Positions 19,315 through 28,573 of a DNA stretch of 64,000 nucleotides are shown here, in pieces. The notes beneath the pieces were generated by a model. It was not told the origin of the DNA. It saw only the letters and a program-made list of their open reading frames with translations, and did not search any database. Location of the stretch: contig CAZFLX010000005.1 in the NCBI GenBank assembly GCA_964519885.1, forward strand, positions 29,383-93,382, written 5' to 3'. Numbering within the stretch: position 1 is the stretch's first letter; each line of letters begins with the position of its first letter. The DNA comes from GCA-002282575 sp964519885. GTDB taxonomy: Bacteria > Pseudomonadota > Gammaproteobacteria > Thiomicrospirales > Thiomicrospiraceae. The position numbers were made by a program, and so were the translations under genes.

Positions 19315-19950
19315 TTACTCCTTATTCATTTCGGCAACCGTTTTTGCCAAGGCATCAACCATTGATTGAATTTCGTTATATTGACGCTTATAAGCCATAC
19401 TGTTCACCACCAAGCGCGAACTGATATCGACAATATGCTCAGTCGGTTCAAGTTCGTTTGCTTTAAGGGTGTTACCTGTATCGACCAAATCAACAATACA
19501 ATCTGCCATACCCACTAAAGGCGCCAATTCCATTGAACCATAGAGTTTAATTAAATCAACCTGCTCGCCTTTGCTGGCAAAATAATCTTGCGCCACATTG
19601 ACGTATTTGGTCGCAACGCGCAGACGATGAGATTGGCGCTGGTGATTCACCGGTGCGGCTACCATGAGTTTACAACGCGCAATATTCAAATCTAATAATT
19701 CAAATTGGTTATCGCCACCCTGTTCCATGAGCACATCTTTGCCCACAACGCCCATATCAGCACCACCATGGGCAACGTATACCGGCACATCGGTTGCACG
19801 TACCACTAACAATTGCACATCATCACGCGTGGTTGGGATAATTAATTTACGTGTTTTGTCTAAATCTTCCGTCGGCACAATGCCCAGCTTAGCCAACAAG
19901 GGCAAAGTATCTTTTAAAATTCGGCCTTTTGATAAAGCAAGCGTAATCAT
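19315..19950 (-). CDS. hisG: ATP phosphoribosyltransferase, short form (HisG_S)
   Basis: HisG condenses ATP with PRPP in the first, feedback-controlled step of histidine synthesis. At 211 residues it is the short form, which lacks the C-terminal ACT-like regulatory domain. It therefore needs the HisRS-like partner HisZ, encoded outside this window. Characteristic sequences are ALSKGRIL, AHGGADMGVVGKD and IVDLVDTGNTLKAN. It follows murA by 15 bp, an order typical of beta- and gammaproteobacteria with the HisZ system. Confidence 0.95.
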   Translation of the reverse strand: MITLALSKGRILKDTLPLLAKLGIVPTEDLDKTRKLIIPTTRDDVQLLVVRATDVPVYVAHGGADMGVVGKDVLMEQGGDNQFELLDLNIARCKLMVAAPVNHQRQSHRLRVATKYVNVAQDYFASKGEQVDLIKLYGSMELAPLVGMADCIVDLVDTGNTLKANELEPTEHIVDISSRLVVNSMAYKRQYNEIQSMVDALAKTVAEMNKE

Positions 19951-19965
19951 TCAGTTAGTTTCCTT

Positions 19966-21225
19966 TTAACTCGCCAAGCGTTGAATATTAGCACCAACGC
20001 GACTTAATTTTTCTTCAATGCGTTCATAACCACGGTCAATATGATACACACGGTTAATGATGGTTTCACCCTCGGCAGCCAACCCAGCCAAAATTAGTGA
20101 AGCAGATGCCCGTAGATCCGTTGCCATCACCTGCGCACCCACCAAGCTTTCTACACCTTGCGTAATCGCCACATTACCATCGATGCTAATGTTAGCACCC
20201 ATGCGAATCAGTTCGGGAACATGCATAAAACGATTCTCAAAAATGGTTTCTTTTACATGAGCCACACCCTTCGCGAGGGTATTCATGACCAAGAACTGTG
20301 CCTGCATATCGGTTGGAAAAGCAGGATAAGGCATGGTAACAATATTCACAGGTTTAATCGTTCGTCCGCGCATATCACACCGAATCCAATCATCACCGAC
20401 ATCCAACATGGCGCCACTTTCTTCAAATTTAATCAGCACCGACTCTAAATGCGTTGGGTCAACACGACGAATGGTGACATCACCCTGAGTCACCACCGCT
20501 GCTGCTAGGTAAGTCCCTGCTTCGATGCGGTCAGGAATCACTCGATAATTGACACCGTGAAGTCTTTCAACGCCTGTAATGCGTAAGGTGGAACTGCCAA
20601 TGCCTTCAATCTGTGCGCCCATGGCATTTAAGAAGTTGGCCAAATCATTCACTTCAGGTTCACGGGCTGCATTTTCCAGAACCGTTACACCCTTAGCCAA
20701 AACAGCGGCCATCATTAAATTTTCTGTGCCAGTTACCGTAACCACATCCATGAAAATGTGGGCACCCTGTAAGCGATCAGCTCGGGCAACAATAAAGCCT
20801 TTTTCAACACGAATATCCGCACCCATCGCTCTCAATCCATCTAAATGGATATTGACCGGACGAGAACCAATTGCACACCCACCTGGTAAGGACACTCTCG
20901 CCTCACCATATTTGCTGAGTAAAGGTCCCAATACCAGAATTGAAGCGCGCATGGTTTTTACCAATTCGTAAGGCACTTCAAAACGATTGATGCTGCGCGG
21001 ATCGATTTCTAATGCCAATCGCTCATCAATGGTAATTTCTGCTCCCATGGTCGCTAATAACTCAATAGAAGTCGTGACATCACGTAAATGTGGGATATTC
21101 GTGAGCGTTATCGGCGAATCGGCTAATAAAGCACCAACAATAATCGGCAATACCGCATTTTTAGCGCCAGAAATTTCCAGCTCGCCAACCAGTGGTACGC
21201 CACCTTGAATGAGTAGTTGATCCAT
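19966..21225 (-). CDS. murA: UDP-N-acetylglucosamine 1-carboxyvinyltransferase
   Basis: MurA commits UDP-GlcNAc to peptidoglycan by adding enolpyruvate from PEP. It is the fosfomycin target. The 419 residues contain Lys22 in SGAKNAVLP and the active-site Cys117 in PGGCAIGSRPVN, so it is a cysteine-type, fosfomycin-sensitive form by sequence. The start codon shares one base with the bolA-family gene stop, giving coupled translation. Confidence 0.97.
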   Translation of the reverse strand: MDQLLIQGGVPLVGELEISGAKNAVLPIIVGALLADSPITLTNIPHLRDVTTSIELLATMGAEITIDERLALEIDPRSINRFEVPYELVKTMRASILVLGPLLSKYGEARVSLPGGCAIGSRPVNIHLDGLRAMGADIRVEKGFIVARADRLQGAHIFMDVVTVTGTENLMMAAVLAKGVTVLENAAREPEVNDLANFLNAMGAQIEGIGSSTLRITGVERLHGVNYRVIPDRIEAGTYLAAAVVTQGDVTIRRVDPTHLESVLIKFEESGAMLDVGDDWIRCDMRGRTIKPVNIVTMPYPAFPTDMQAQFLVMNTLAKGVAHVKETIFENRFMHVPELIRMGANISIDGNVAITQGVESLVGAQVMATDLRASASLILAGLAAEGETIINRVYHIDRGYERIEEKLSRVGANIQRLAS

Positions 21226-21458
21226 TAATTTGATGCCTCTGTCGGCGTTTTGGTGATTAACGATAAAGCATGCAACTCACCTGAAGCCAGTTCATCCTTG
21301 AACAAAGCCTGGATAGAACGATGGCGTGCCAATAAAGCTTTACCGGCAAAAGCTTCGCTAACGATGGTCAGAGTTAAGTGGCAATCTGCACCCGATACAG
21401 CTACATGAGCATCGGGTAAGGCCGAGGTAATTCTAACAACAACTTCGTTTTCGGTCAT
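21225..21458 (-). CDS. ibaG: BolA-family protein (IbaG/YrbA-like)
   Basis: A small BolA-fold protein of 77 residues, probably a partner of monothiol glutaredoxins in iron-sulfur and acid-stress biology. I use ATG 21458, because it aligns with the E. coli IbaG N-terminus. A GTG at 21470 would add four residues. The conserved BolA end is LFKDELASGELHALSLITKTP, with ALLARHRSIQAL before it. The gene immediately upstream of murA and downstream of the mla/ABC block is the usual place for yrbA. Confidence 0.9.
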   Translation of the reverse strand: MTENEVVVRITSALPDAHVAVSGADCHLTLTIVSEAFAGKALLARHRSIQALFKDELASGELHALSLITKTPTEASN

Positions 21459-21520
21459 AAAGGTTTCCACTCTTAAAATAAGGCTGACTCAGCGGTGTAA
21501 GGGGTGTCAATCACACCAAC

Positions 21521-22288
21521 TTATCGACGCGTTTTCCAGCCTCTCGCTAACAAGGCGACTGTCACAATTGACAGCACCAACATAAATCCAAAGGTAACAG
21601 CCAAGCTCAGCCAAGGAGACACGTCCGATACCCCTAATACGCCATAACGAAACCCATCTACCATGTAGAAAAAGGGATTCAGCCAAGTGGCGGATTGCCA
21701 AACCGAAGGCAAAATGGCAACGGAATAGAATACACCGCTTAAAAAAGTCAGCGGTAAAATCACAAAGTTTTGGAAAGCGGCCAACTTATCATACTTATCT
21801 GCCCACAATCCTGCTAAAAACCCCATCGCTCCCAAAACCATGGTTGTAAGCAATGCAAATACGAACATCCAACCAAAATGTGCCACCGACATAGGTACCC
21901 ATATACTACCTACTAAGCCAATCGGAATGCCCACCATTAAGCCTCTCATTACTGCACCCACCACAAAGGCAGAAAAAATCGCCAAGGGCGACAAGGGGCT
22001 TAACAACAGCAAATCTAAGTTTCTGTACATTTTTGACTGAATTAAACTTGACGAGCTATTGGAAAAAGCATTTTGTAACATCGCCATCATAATCAATCCA
22101 GGCAACAAAAACTGATGATAAGATAGCGAATCAAAACCCGAAGCACCCTCTGGCATCACCTGACCAAAAATCAATAAATACAACAAAGTAGAAACCAAGG
22201 GTGCGAATACTGTTTGCACAGAAACGCTTAAAAATCGTTGAATCTCTTTTCGACAGAGCGTTAAAAAACCACGATAACTGCTCATCAT
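21521..22288 (-). CDS. ABC-2 type transporter permease (YadH-like)
   Basis: A 255-residue inner-membrane permease with six predicted hydrophobic segments and the ABC2 signature LPLTFLSGVFYSVAILP. It pairs with the ATPase encoded just upstream, whose stop it overlaps by 4 bp (ATGA). It resembles YadH, found next to mla genes in many gammaproteobacteria. The exported substrate is not known from sequence. Confidence 0.85.
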   Translation of the reverse strand: MMSSYRGFLTLCRKEIQRFLSVSVQTVFAPLVSTLLYLLIFGQVMPEGASGFDSLSYHQFLLPGLIMMAMLQNAFSNSSSSLIQSKMYRNLDLLLLSPLSPLAIFSAFVVGAVMRGLMVGIPIGLVGSIWVPMSVAHFGWMFVFALLTTMVLGAMGFLAGLWADKYDKLAAFQNFVILPLTFLSGVFYSVAILPSVWQSATWLNPFFYMVDGFRYGVLGVSDVSPWLSLAVTFGFMLVLSIVTVALLARGWKTRR

Positions 22289-23211
22289 ACCAAATCCTTG
22301 CTCGTCAACGCACGAAATACATCTTCTAAACTGGCTTCTATGGAACGAATTTCACTCAGCATTTGACCCGCCTGCTGAAGCTCAGCCACTAAATCGGCAC
22401 GCACCTGCCCTCGTGGCAAACGCAACACCCACTTGTTGCCCTGTTGTCGATGAATACGCGATTGCAAACTGGCTGGCAGAATCGCTTGCTCGCCCTGCAA
22501 ACTCACCTCAACATATTCCCAAGGATGAGAATCTAATAAGGCTTGCGTTGAAGAAAGTGCTAATAACTGCCCCTCACGTAAAATGGCTATCTGCTCACAA
22601 AGCTGCTCGGCTTCTTCTAAATAGTGAGTGGTCAAAATAATGGTCATGCCTTGTGCATGCAACTGGCGCACAAAATTCCATAATCCCAAACGCAACTCAA
22701 TATCCACACCTGCTGTTGGCTCATCCAACACCAGTACTTTTGGCTTATGAACCAGCGCCAAAGCAATCAACACCCTACGCTTCATACCCCCAGACAAGCT
22801 TGGCATGGTTTCTTTTCGCTTATCCCACAACCCCAAATTCGTTAACAATTCATCAATCCATGGCCATTGCTCTTTGCCAAAACCAAAATAGCCTGCTTGA
22901 ATACGTAACAAATCTTGAATAGAGAAAAACGGCTCATCAATCAGTTCTTGAGGCACTAAACCCAGCATTCGGCGAGCATCAGCGAAATCATTCACCACAT
23001 CATGCCCCATAATGCTCACCGAACCCGCATCGGCTTTTACCAAACCGGCAATAATGCTAATCAAGGTTGATTTACCGGCACCATTTGGACCCAACAAAGC
23101 AAAAAAACTGCCTTGTGGTATGGATAAGTTCACCGAATTAAGCGCTGTCAACCCACGATAGGTTTTAGTTAGCTGCTTAATTTCAATCGCCACAGCAGGT
23201 GTCTGGTTCAT
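22285..23211 (-). CDS. ABC transporter ATP-binding protein (YadG-like)
   Basis: A 308-residue ATPase of the ABC-2 exporter class. Walker A is GPNGAGKST, the signature is SLSGGMKRR, and Walker B is VLVLDEPTAGVD, followed by the H-loop THYLEEAEQL. An 80-residue C-terminal extension is typical of DrrA/YadG-like proteins. It overlaps mlaB by 4 bp at its start and the permease by 4 bp at its end, so it is translationally coupled to the mla operon. Confidence 0.9.
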   Translation of the reverse strand: MNQTPAVAIEIKQLTKTYRGLTALNSVNLSIPQGSFFALLGPNGAGKSTLISIIAGLVKADAGSVSIMGHDVVNDFADARRMLGLVPQELIDEPFFSIQDLLRIQAGYFGFGKEQWPWIDELLTNLGLWDKRKETMPSLSGGMKRRVLIALALVHKPKVLVLDEPTAGVDIELRLGLWNFVRQLHAQGMTIILTTHYLEEAEQLCEQIAILREGQLLALSSTQALLDSHPWEYVEVSLQGEQAILPASLQSRIHRQQGNKWVLRLPRGQVRADLVAELQQAGQMLSEIRSIEASLEDVFRALTSKDLV

Positions 23212-23495
23212 ACCGCATCTTGCTCCAAGTCAAATACAGATCGAAGATTGTATAGCGTTAACAGAGAAACCATTTGAGCAGAAACACCTACCAATTTCAA
23301 AGGCCGATTAACAGGAGACAAACATGCCAGCAATGCGACAAATGAACTGTCTAAGTGGGTAATATCGGCAACATCAGCTAACAAAAATTCTTTAGGCGCA
23401 AGATTGACCCAAGCTTTGGCTACACTCTGATGATCCCAACATCCGCCAAAGTGGATGCCGGTTTCTTGTTCTTGCCATGACGCCTCAGAGCGCAT
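23208..23495 (-). CDS. mlaB: STAS-domain protein MlaB
   Basis: MlaB is the small cytoplasmic STAS subunit that stabilises the MlaFE ABC core in phospholipid transport to and from the outer membrane. The 95 residues include the STAS element VADITHLDSSFVALL, where the Asp-Ser-Ser region occupies the usual phospho-site position. It overlaps mlaC by 11 bp. The assignment leans on context as well as the weak STAS pattern. Confidence 0.85.
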   Translation of the reverse strand: MRSEASWQEQETGIHFGGCWDHQSVAKAWVNLAPKEFLLADVADITHLDSSFVALLACLSPVNRPLKLVGVSAQMVSLLTLYNLRSVFDLEQDAV

Positions 23496-24096
23496 TCGCT
23501 TGAGTCCTCATTTGTTCTAATACTGCTGGCAATCCCTTCTGATCAATATCATTAGCATAAACACTGCGATAGTTTAACAGCAAGCTTACCCCTTGAATTT
23601 CGACATCATATATTTTCCAACTCTCTCCGGCTGGAAAGAGCCTAAAAATAACGGCAACAGCATTACCCGATTTTTCAACCACGGTTGCAGGAATTTCAAC
23701 ATCTTTTCCACTGGCACCAGCACGACTTGAAGCAAAATCCACACGGTCTATTTGAAACTTAATAAAACTGCGTGCATAGCTATTAAGAAGAATTTTTTTA
23801 AACAGCTCCACAAAAGTTTGTTGCTGTTCAGGTGTTGCGCTTCTCCAACTTGCTCCCATAACAAAACGCGCCATTTTCGTCACATCTACGTAAGGAAACA
23901 CCAATTCATTTGCTAACTGGTTGATGCGTTCACTGTCATTTTCTAACTGTTTACGTTCCTGATCAATCCGGCTAATGAGTTGCTCAGACACCTTTTTCGT
24001 TTGAAGTACCGGATCTTTTTCAACAATACTAGCAGCCGAAACAGATAACCAAACACTACTAAACAACAACGCCGCACAGGCACTAACCCATTTCAT
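23485..24096 (-). CDS. mlaC: Periplasmic phospholipid-binding protein MlaC
   Basis: MlaC (Ttg2D family) shuttles phospholipids across the periplasm between MlaFEDB and the outer membrane. The 203 residues begin with a signal peptide of about 21 residues (cleavage near VSAAS). The MlaC/Tol_Tol_Ttg2 fold follows, with VDVTKMARFVMGASWR and WKIYDVEIQGVSLLLNYR (only key part: YDVEIQGVSL). It lies 24 bp after mlaD. Confidence 0.94.
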   Translation of the reverse strand: MKWVSACAALLFSSVWLSVSAASIVEKDPVLQTKKVSEQLISRIDQERKQLENDSERINQLANELVFPYVDVTKMARFVMGASWRSATPEQQQTFVELFKKILLNSYARSFIKFQIDRVDFASSRAGASGKDVEIPATVVEKSGNAVAVIFRLFPAGESWKIYDVEIQGVSLLLNYRSVYANDIDQKGLPAVLEQMRTQANAL

Positions 24097-24120
24097 CGCA
24101 TAACCTCATTTATTGATGAT

Positions 24121-24591
24121 TTATTTTTCTGATAGCTTCACTAAAAACTGACCAATCAGTTTCTCTAACACCATCGCTGGCTGCGTAAAACTGATCACGC
24201 TGCCATCACGTAAATTTTCTTCGTCTCCACCCGGCTCAATGCCAATGTACTGATCACCTAACAGGCCAGAAGTCAGAATACTGGCAGAAGAATCAGCGGG
24301 GATTTGTGAAAACCGGCTGTCCATATCGATATGAACCACCGCTTTGAAGCTCTTAGGATCTAACTGGATATGGTTTACACGACCAATCACCACGCCTCCC
24401 ATAGACACTTTGGCGCGAGGTTTTAAACCACCAATATCACTAAACTGAGCGATCACCCGATAGCTATCATTATCTTGCAAACCGGCCATTTGACCAAAAT
24501 TGCTCACTTTTAATGCCATAAATACCGTCGCCACGAGGGTAATCAGCACCATCAAGCCAACCCAAAACTCCATTTTCTTACTTGCTTGCAT
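24121..24591 (-). CDS. mlaD: MCE-domain phospholipid transport protein MlaD
   Basis: MlaD forms the hexameric MCE ring on the periplasmic face of MlaFE. One N-terminal TM helix (about residues 10-28) is followed by an MCE domain with IGGLKPRAKVSMGGVVIG (core GLKPRAKVSMGG) and GLLGDQYIGIEPGG. At 156 residues the length is standard. It lies 15 bp after mlaE. Confidence 0.95.
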   Translation of the reverse strand: MQASKKMEFWVGLMVLITLVATVFMALKVSNFGQMAGLQDNDSYRVIAQFSDIGGLKPRAKVSMGGVVIGRVNHIQLDPKSFKAVVHIDMDSRFSQIPADSSASILTSGLLGDQYIGIEPGGDEENLRDGSVISFTQPAMVLEKLIGQFLVKLSEK

Positions 24592-24606
24592 GTTTAAGCC
24601 TATCTC

Positions 24607-25383
24607 TTAATTGAACATTAACGCGGTTAACACAAAATCCAAACCCAATACCAATAACGAACTGTGCACCACAGTATTGGTTGTTGCACGACTGACGCCC
24701 TCTGCAGTCGGCATGGCTTGCACACCTTGGAACAAGGCAACCAATGCAATGGTTACCGCAAATACCAAGGATTTAATCACACTATTCACAACGTCCTTGT
24801 CCCAGCTGACTGATGCTTGAATCTGCGCCCAGAAAGCGCCATCGTCAACACTTAAACCGGGAACGGCAACCAAGTAGCCACCTAAAATCCCCATCACACT
24901 GAACAACATGGCTAACATCGGCAAAGCCAAAATGACAGCAATAAATCTGGGCGCAAAAACCCGTTTAATCGGATCTAAGCCCATCATTTCTAAAGCAGAT
25001 AATTGTTCGGTCGATTTCATCAAACCGAGTTCTGCGGTTAAAGCTGAGCCGGCTCTACCAGCAAAGAGTAAAGCCGCCACGACGGGCCCTAACTCACGCA
25101 GCAAGCTTAACGCCACCATTTGACCCACAATTTCGGTAGCGTTAAACGACACCAAAATATTATAACCTTGTAGCGCCAATACCATACCAACAAAGAAACC
25201 AGCCACCATCACAATCAGCAACGATAGCACGCCAGCAAAATACAACTGTCTGACCCATTCACTGACGCGTACAACTGCCGAAGGAAGCGCCCAGATTAAT
25301 TGCAAGCTAAACCAGAAACCCTGTGCCAAACTCGTCGTGAGAGACATAAATTGACTACCGAGTTTTTCAATCTGTCTAACCAC
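24607..25383 (-). CDS. mlaE: ABC transporter permease MlaE
   Basis: MlaE is the inner-membrane permease of the Mla lipid transporter. The 258 residues contain an N-terminal interfacial helix and five TM segments, with the family motif LRELGPVVAALLFAGRAGSA (core ELGPVVAALL). It overlaps mlaF by 8 bp. Length and motif are normal. Confidence 0.95.
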   Translation of the reverse strand: MVRQIEKLGSQFMSLTTSLAQGFWFSLQLIWALPSAVVRVSEWVRQLYFAGVLSLLIVMVAGFFVGMVLALQGYNILVSFNATEIVGQMVALSLLRELGPVVAALLFAGRAGSALTAELGLMKSTEQLSALEMMGLDPIKRVFAPRFIAVILALPMLAMLFSVMGILGGYLVAVPGLSVDDGAFWAQIQASVSWDKDVVNSVIKSLVFAVTIALVALFQGVQAMPTAEGVSRATTNTVVHSSLLVLGLDFVLTALMFN

Positions 25384-26188
25384 GCTTCATACTCCCCAAA
25401 AGTTGTGTTTTATAATCCTGAGCAGGGTAATGAAAAGCAACCGGACCATCGGCTTCACCGTGAATGAATTGATGAACCCAGGGATCTGTTGAACTGCGCA
25501 AGGTTTCAACACTACCAGACAAAATAACACGCCCACCTGATAAGACAACGGCGTGATCAGCAATACTTAACACTTCATCAACATCGTGAGTCACCACCAC
25601 ACTGGTTAAGCCCATGGCATCGTTAAGACTTCTAATCAACCTGACCAGCACTCCCATGCCAATCGGATCTTGTCCGGCAAAAGGCTCATCATAAAAAATC
25701 ATCTGCGGATCTAAGGCAATCGCTCGCGCTAGGGCGACACGACGACTCATGCCCCCTGACAATTCGGAGGGCATCAAATCACTGGCCCCACGTAGGCCAA
25801 CCGCTTCTAACTTCATCAGCACTAGGGAACGAATGACTGCTTCGGGTAATTGCGTATGTTCTCGCAAGGGTAAAGCAATGTTTTCAAACACAGATAAATC
25901 GGTTAACAAAGCGCCACTTTGAAACAGCATACCCATACGTTTACGTAGCGAAAACAAATTGTCGCGCGATAAACCGTGAACGTCTTGACCATCCACCCAC
26001 ACCTTGCCTGTGGTAGGTAAAAGCTGACCAGCAATCAGTTTTAGCAGGGTCGTTTTACCTGTTCCCGAAGGTCCCATAATTGCCGTAACCTTACCTCGAG
26101 GAATCTGCAGGGTCAGCTGATCAAAAATCATCCGCGAACCACGCGCAAAACTCATCTGCTGAATATCAATCATCGTTTCAGTCACCAT
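25376..26188 (-). CDS. mlaF: ABC transporter ATP-binding protein MlaF
   Basis: MlaF drives Mla lipid transport by ATP hydrolysis. The 270 residues include Walker A GPSGTGKT (39-46), the signature ELSGGMSRR, Walker B MIFYDEPFAGQDP and the H-loop VTHDVDE. Its ATG shares one base with the stop of the preceding unknown gene, so the operon starts there and not at mlaF. Confidence 0.95.
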   Translation of the reverse strand: MVTETMIDIQQMSFARGSRMIFDQLTLQIPRGKVTAIMGPSGTGKTTLLKLIAGQLLPTTGKVWVDGQDVHGLSRDNLFSLRKRMGMLFQSGALLTDLSVFENIALPLREHTQLPEAVIRSLVLMKLEAVGLRGASDLMPSELSGGMSRRVALARAIALDPQMIFYDEPFAGQDPIGMGVLVRLIRSLNDAMGLTSVVVTHDVDEVLSIADHAVVLSGGRVILSGSVETLRSSTDPWVHQFIHGEADGPVAFHYPAQDYKTQLLGSMKRG

Positions 26189-26736
26189 TAGTTCCCCAAT
26201 AACTCAAGCAAAGTCTGAACTTCTTGTACTTGGTGAGCTTGATCAGCCGAAACCAATATCAGCGCATGTTGTGAACAGGCCTCACTTGCCAGCCATTGCA
26301 TCAGCGCAGGTTTTGCCTGTCTCAAGGAGGTCGCATCATAATTAAAAACTTCACGCCCCATAACCAAAATATCGACTGAAGGGATATTCATGTCTAGATC
26401 AACGGATGCTGCCAGAACTAAACCTGCAAATTTAGTTTTAAATTCAGTCATTTTCTGTGTTGCCTGAACCACATCATCAGCAGACTCGCACAACAAATAA
26501 AACCAAAAGTTTTCTTGCGTGTCGGTAAGCCACTGTTGTATCAGCTGTTCGTTAGCCATCTGCCATTTTTGGGGTGATAGCACACTGGCTGTGATTAAGT
26601 TGGCATAGTAAGTTAAGTACCATTCACTTGGCACATCTGGGGGGTAAAATTGACTGGAGATTAGGCGTTGATTATCCCAATCCACACAGGCCACTCCCAC
26701 CCACCTTTGTTGTTTTATTAAGACCTTGGTTTGCAA
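26188..26736 (-). CDS. Protein of unknown function, first gene of the mla operon
   Basis: I do not recognise this 182-residue protein. It has no signal peptide or TM segment and looks cytoplasmic and globular, with alternating hydrophobic strands and helices. Recognisable landmarks are WDNQRLISSQFYPP, the acidic NIPSVDILVMGREVF segment and a C-terminal helix EVQTLLELLGN. The only usable start I find is TTG at 26736; reading upstream in frame gives no ATG or GTG before a stop at 26791-26793. Its stop overlaps the mlaF ATG by one base, so it is translationally coupled to mlaFEDCB. No function is claimed. Confidence 0.7.
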   Translation of the reverse strand: MQTKVLIKQQRWVGVACVDWDNQRLISSQFYPPDVPSEWYLTYYANLITASVLSPQKWQMANEQLIQQWLTDTQENFWFYLLCESADDVVQATQKMTEFKTKFAGLVLAASVDLDMNIPSVDILVMGREVFNYDATSLRQAKPALMQWLASEACSQHALILVSADQAHQVQEVQTLLELLGN

Positions 26737-26921
26737 AACACACTCACTTTGTTGCTGACTTAAACTGTCAAATATGACCGAACTGATATTTCATAATTTG
26801 CTAATTTTAGCTGATTCATGGGCATAATGCACAAAAGCGCCTATTTTCTTTTGCGGATGAGTTCTCAAATGCGCCTTTTTCTTCTATCATGATCAGTTTA
26901 GCAAACCAGCAAGAGCTTAAT

Positions 26922-27458
26922 ATGACGCCGCAGCACCCTCACATTTGGCAACAATTACAGCAGATTCGATGTGTTATTTTCGATGTGGATGGCGTGTTAA
27001 CCGATGGTCGATTGTATTACGACAATCATGGCAATGAATTTAAGGCATTTCATGTGCATGATGGTCATGGCATGAAAATGTTACAAAATGCAGGGGTTTC
27101 GGTAGCCATCATTACCGCCAGAGAATCTGAACTGGTTAATAAACGCATGCGAGATTTAGGCATTGATTTGGTGTTTCAAGGGGCTCGCAATAAATTAGCC
27201 GCCTTCGATAGTTTATTGACCAAACTGTCTTTAGAGCCTGAGCAAGTTTGCTATTTAGGAGATGATTATTTGGATTTACCGGTGATGCGTCGCTGCGGTT
27301 TATCCATAGCAGTTGCCAACGCCCAGCCATTAATCAAACAACATGCTCACTTCATCACACAACACAAGGGCGGCGAAGGAGCAGCGAGAGAGGTGTGTGA
27401 ATTAATTCTTCAGGCGCAACAAAAATTAGATCACATCATTGCGCATTATTTAAGCTAA
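26922..27458 (+). CDS. kdsC: 3-deoxy-D-manno-octulosonate-8-phosphate phosphatase KdsC
   Basis: KdsC removes phosphate from KDO-8-P to give KDO for the LPS inner core. It is a HAD C0-type phosphatase without a cap. I start at ATG 26922 (178 residues), preceded by AAGAG at good spacing. An ATG at 26889 without a visible ribosome-binding site would add eleven residues. The HAD motif is FDVDGVLTDG (Asp21, Asp23). AIITARES and the late YLGDDYLDLPVM with GGEGAAREVCE complete the family pattern. It lies 16 bp before lptC, the usual order. Confidence 0.94.
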   Translation: MTPQHPHIWQQLQQIRCVIFDVDGVLTDGRLYYDNHGNEFKAFHVHDGHGMKMLQNAGVSVAIITARESELVNKRMRDLGIDLVFQGARNKLAAFDSLLTKLSLEPEQVCYLGDDYLDLPVMRRCGLSIAVANAQPLIKQHAHFITQHKGGEGAAREVCELILQAQQKLDHIIAHYLS

Positions 27459-27474
27459 GCGGAAACCTGAACAG

Positions 27475-28005
27475 ATGCTTAAGTTTTTGTTAGTCTCGTT
27501 AGGGTTAGTGGTGTTGGTATTAAGCTATTTGCCCTTAAGACAAAGCACCAGCTACGTTGCTAAGCAAGAAAATCAGCTTTCGATTCAAATGGAACAGAGT
27601 GTCACGCGATTTATCAATCGAGAGAACCCTGAAAAACGTTTTCAAATCATCAGTGAGCAGCTAAATTTTGACGAAGCAGTAGATCAAACGCGTTTTTCTC
27701 CCTTTTCCATGACCGGTCATACAGGACAACTATCCTTAAAGGGTGACAGTGAAATGGCGATACTCTCCCAACAACAATTAGATCTGCATCGCAAGGTATT
27801 ACTTCAACAAAGCACGGAGCAAGCAACCCCTCGTCGATTTCACAGCGATCTTCTACACATCAACCTGAAAACCCATGCGTTGGAAAGCCCACAAAAAATA
27901 ATGGTTATCGATGAAAAACAACACATTGAAGCCGATAGCCTTATTGGTAATTATGAAGAAGGATGGTATGAATTTACCCAACACGTTAAAACACAGTGGC
28001 AGTAA
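27475..28005 (+). CDS. lptC: LPS export protein LptC
   Basis: LptC is the single-pass inner-membrane subunit that hands LPS from LptB2FG to LptA. The 176 residues have one N-terminal TM helix (about 3-21) and a periplasmic beta-jellyroll. Sequence similarity in this family is low, so the call rests on length, topology and position between kdsC and lptA. It overlaps lptA by 38 bp. Confidence 0.88.
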   Translation: MLKFLLVSLGLVVLVLSYLPLRQSTSYVAKQENQLSIQMEQSVTRFINRENPEKRFQIISEQLNFDEAVDQTRFSPFSMTGHTGQLSLKGDSEMAILSQQQLDLHRKVLLQQSTEQATPRRFHSDLLHINLKTHALESPQKIMVIDEKQHIEADSLIGNYEEGWYEFTQHVKTQWQ

Positions 28006-28564
28006 GTTGGCTAACATAACTTGGATACTCATCGCATCCCTGTTCTTTACGCCACATCTGTTAGCTAATACCAAGCCAGATGCCGCACCCGTCAGTAAAA
28101 ATGCTGGCAATAAAACTAACAATAAACAATCGGACGCGGCTGACGCAAAAAGCTATCCTGTACACATTAGTGCCGATCAACTAATCAGCCAAACCAAGGG
28201 CGGACAAAGCGAATATCGAGGCAATGTGGTGTTAGATCGAAACAAACTCAATCTGCAAGGAGCCAGTTTGTTAATCATTCATCCAGGAGACAAACTGCAA
28301 CAGGCAACCATTAAAGGCAATCCAGCTAAGTTCAAAGACTACTTACCCAAAAAACAACAATGGGTGAATGGTGAAGCGAAACAAATCGTCTTTCAACAAG
28401 ATAAAGATACCATTACCCTTACTGAAAACGCCTATATCGTGATGGATAATGGCAATAAAATCAATGCAGATAAGATAGTTATCTATAATAAAGATGAAAC
28501 ATTTGAAGCCTTTGGTGGCAAACAAAGCGGTCGCGTTAAAATGACCATTCAACCTGAGAATTAG
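27968..28564 (+). CDS. lptA: LPS transport periplasmic protein LptA
   Basis: LptA forms the periplasmic beta-bridge that carries LPS to the outer membrane. I choose ATG 27968 (198 residues) because AAGGA lies 5 nt upstream and a signal peptide follows (to about residue 33, ending HLLA). An ATG at 27911 in the same frame would add 19 residues that fit no signal peptide. The mature OstA-like domain shows VHISADQLISQTKGGQSEYRG (core SADQLISQTKGG) and ENAYIVMDNGNKI. A Lys/Asn-rich linker at about 38-60 precedes it. Confidence 0.93.
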   Translation: MNLPNTLKHSGSKLANITWILIASLFFTPHLLANTKPDAAPVSKNAGNKTNNKQSDAADAKSYPVHISADQLISQTKGGQSEYRGNVVLDRNKLNLQGASLLIIHPGDKLQQATIKGNPAKFKDYLPKKQQWVNGEAKQIVFQQDKDTITLTENAYIVMDNGNKINADKIVIYNKDETFEAFGGKQSGRVKMTIQPEN

Positions 28565-28573
28565 GAAAACCCT

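Noticed and set aside
20579..20971. A 130-codon open frame on the plus strand opposite murA
   Set aside because: It is entirely antisense to a well-supported murA, has no ribosome-binding site, and shows no recognisable protein features.
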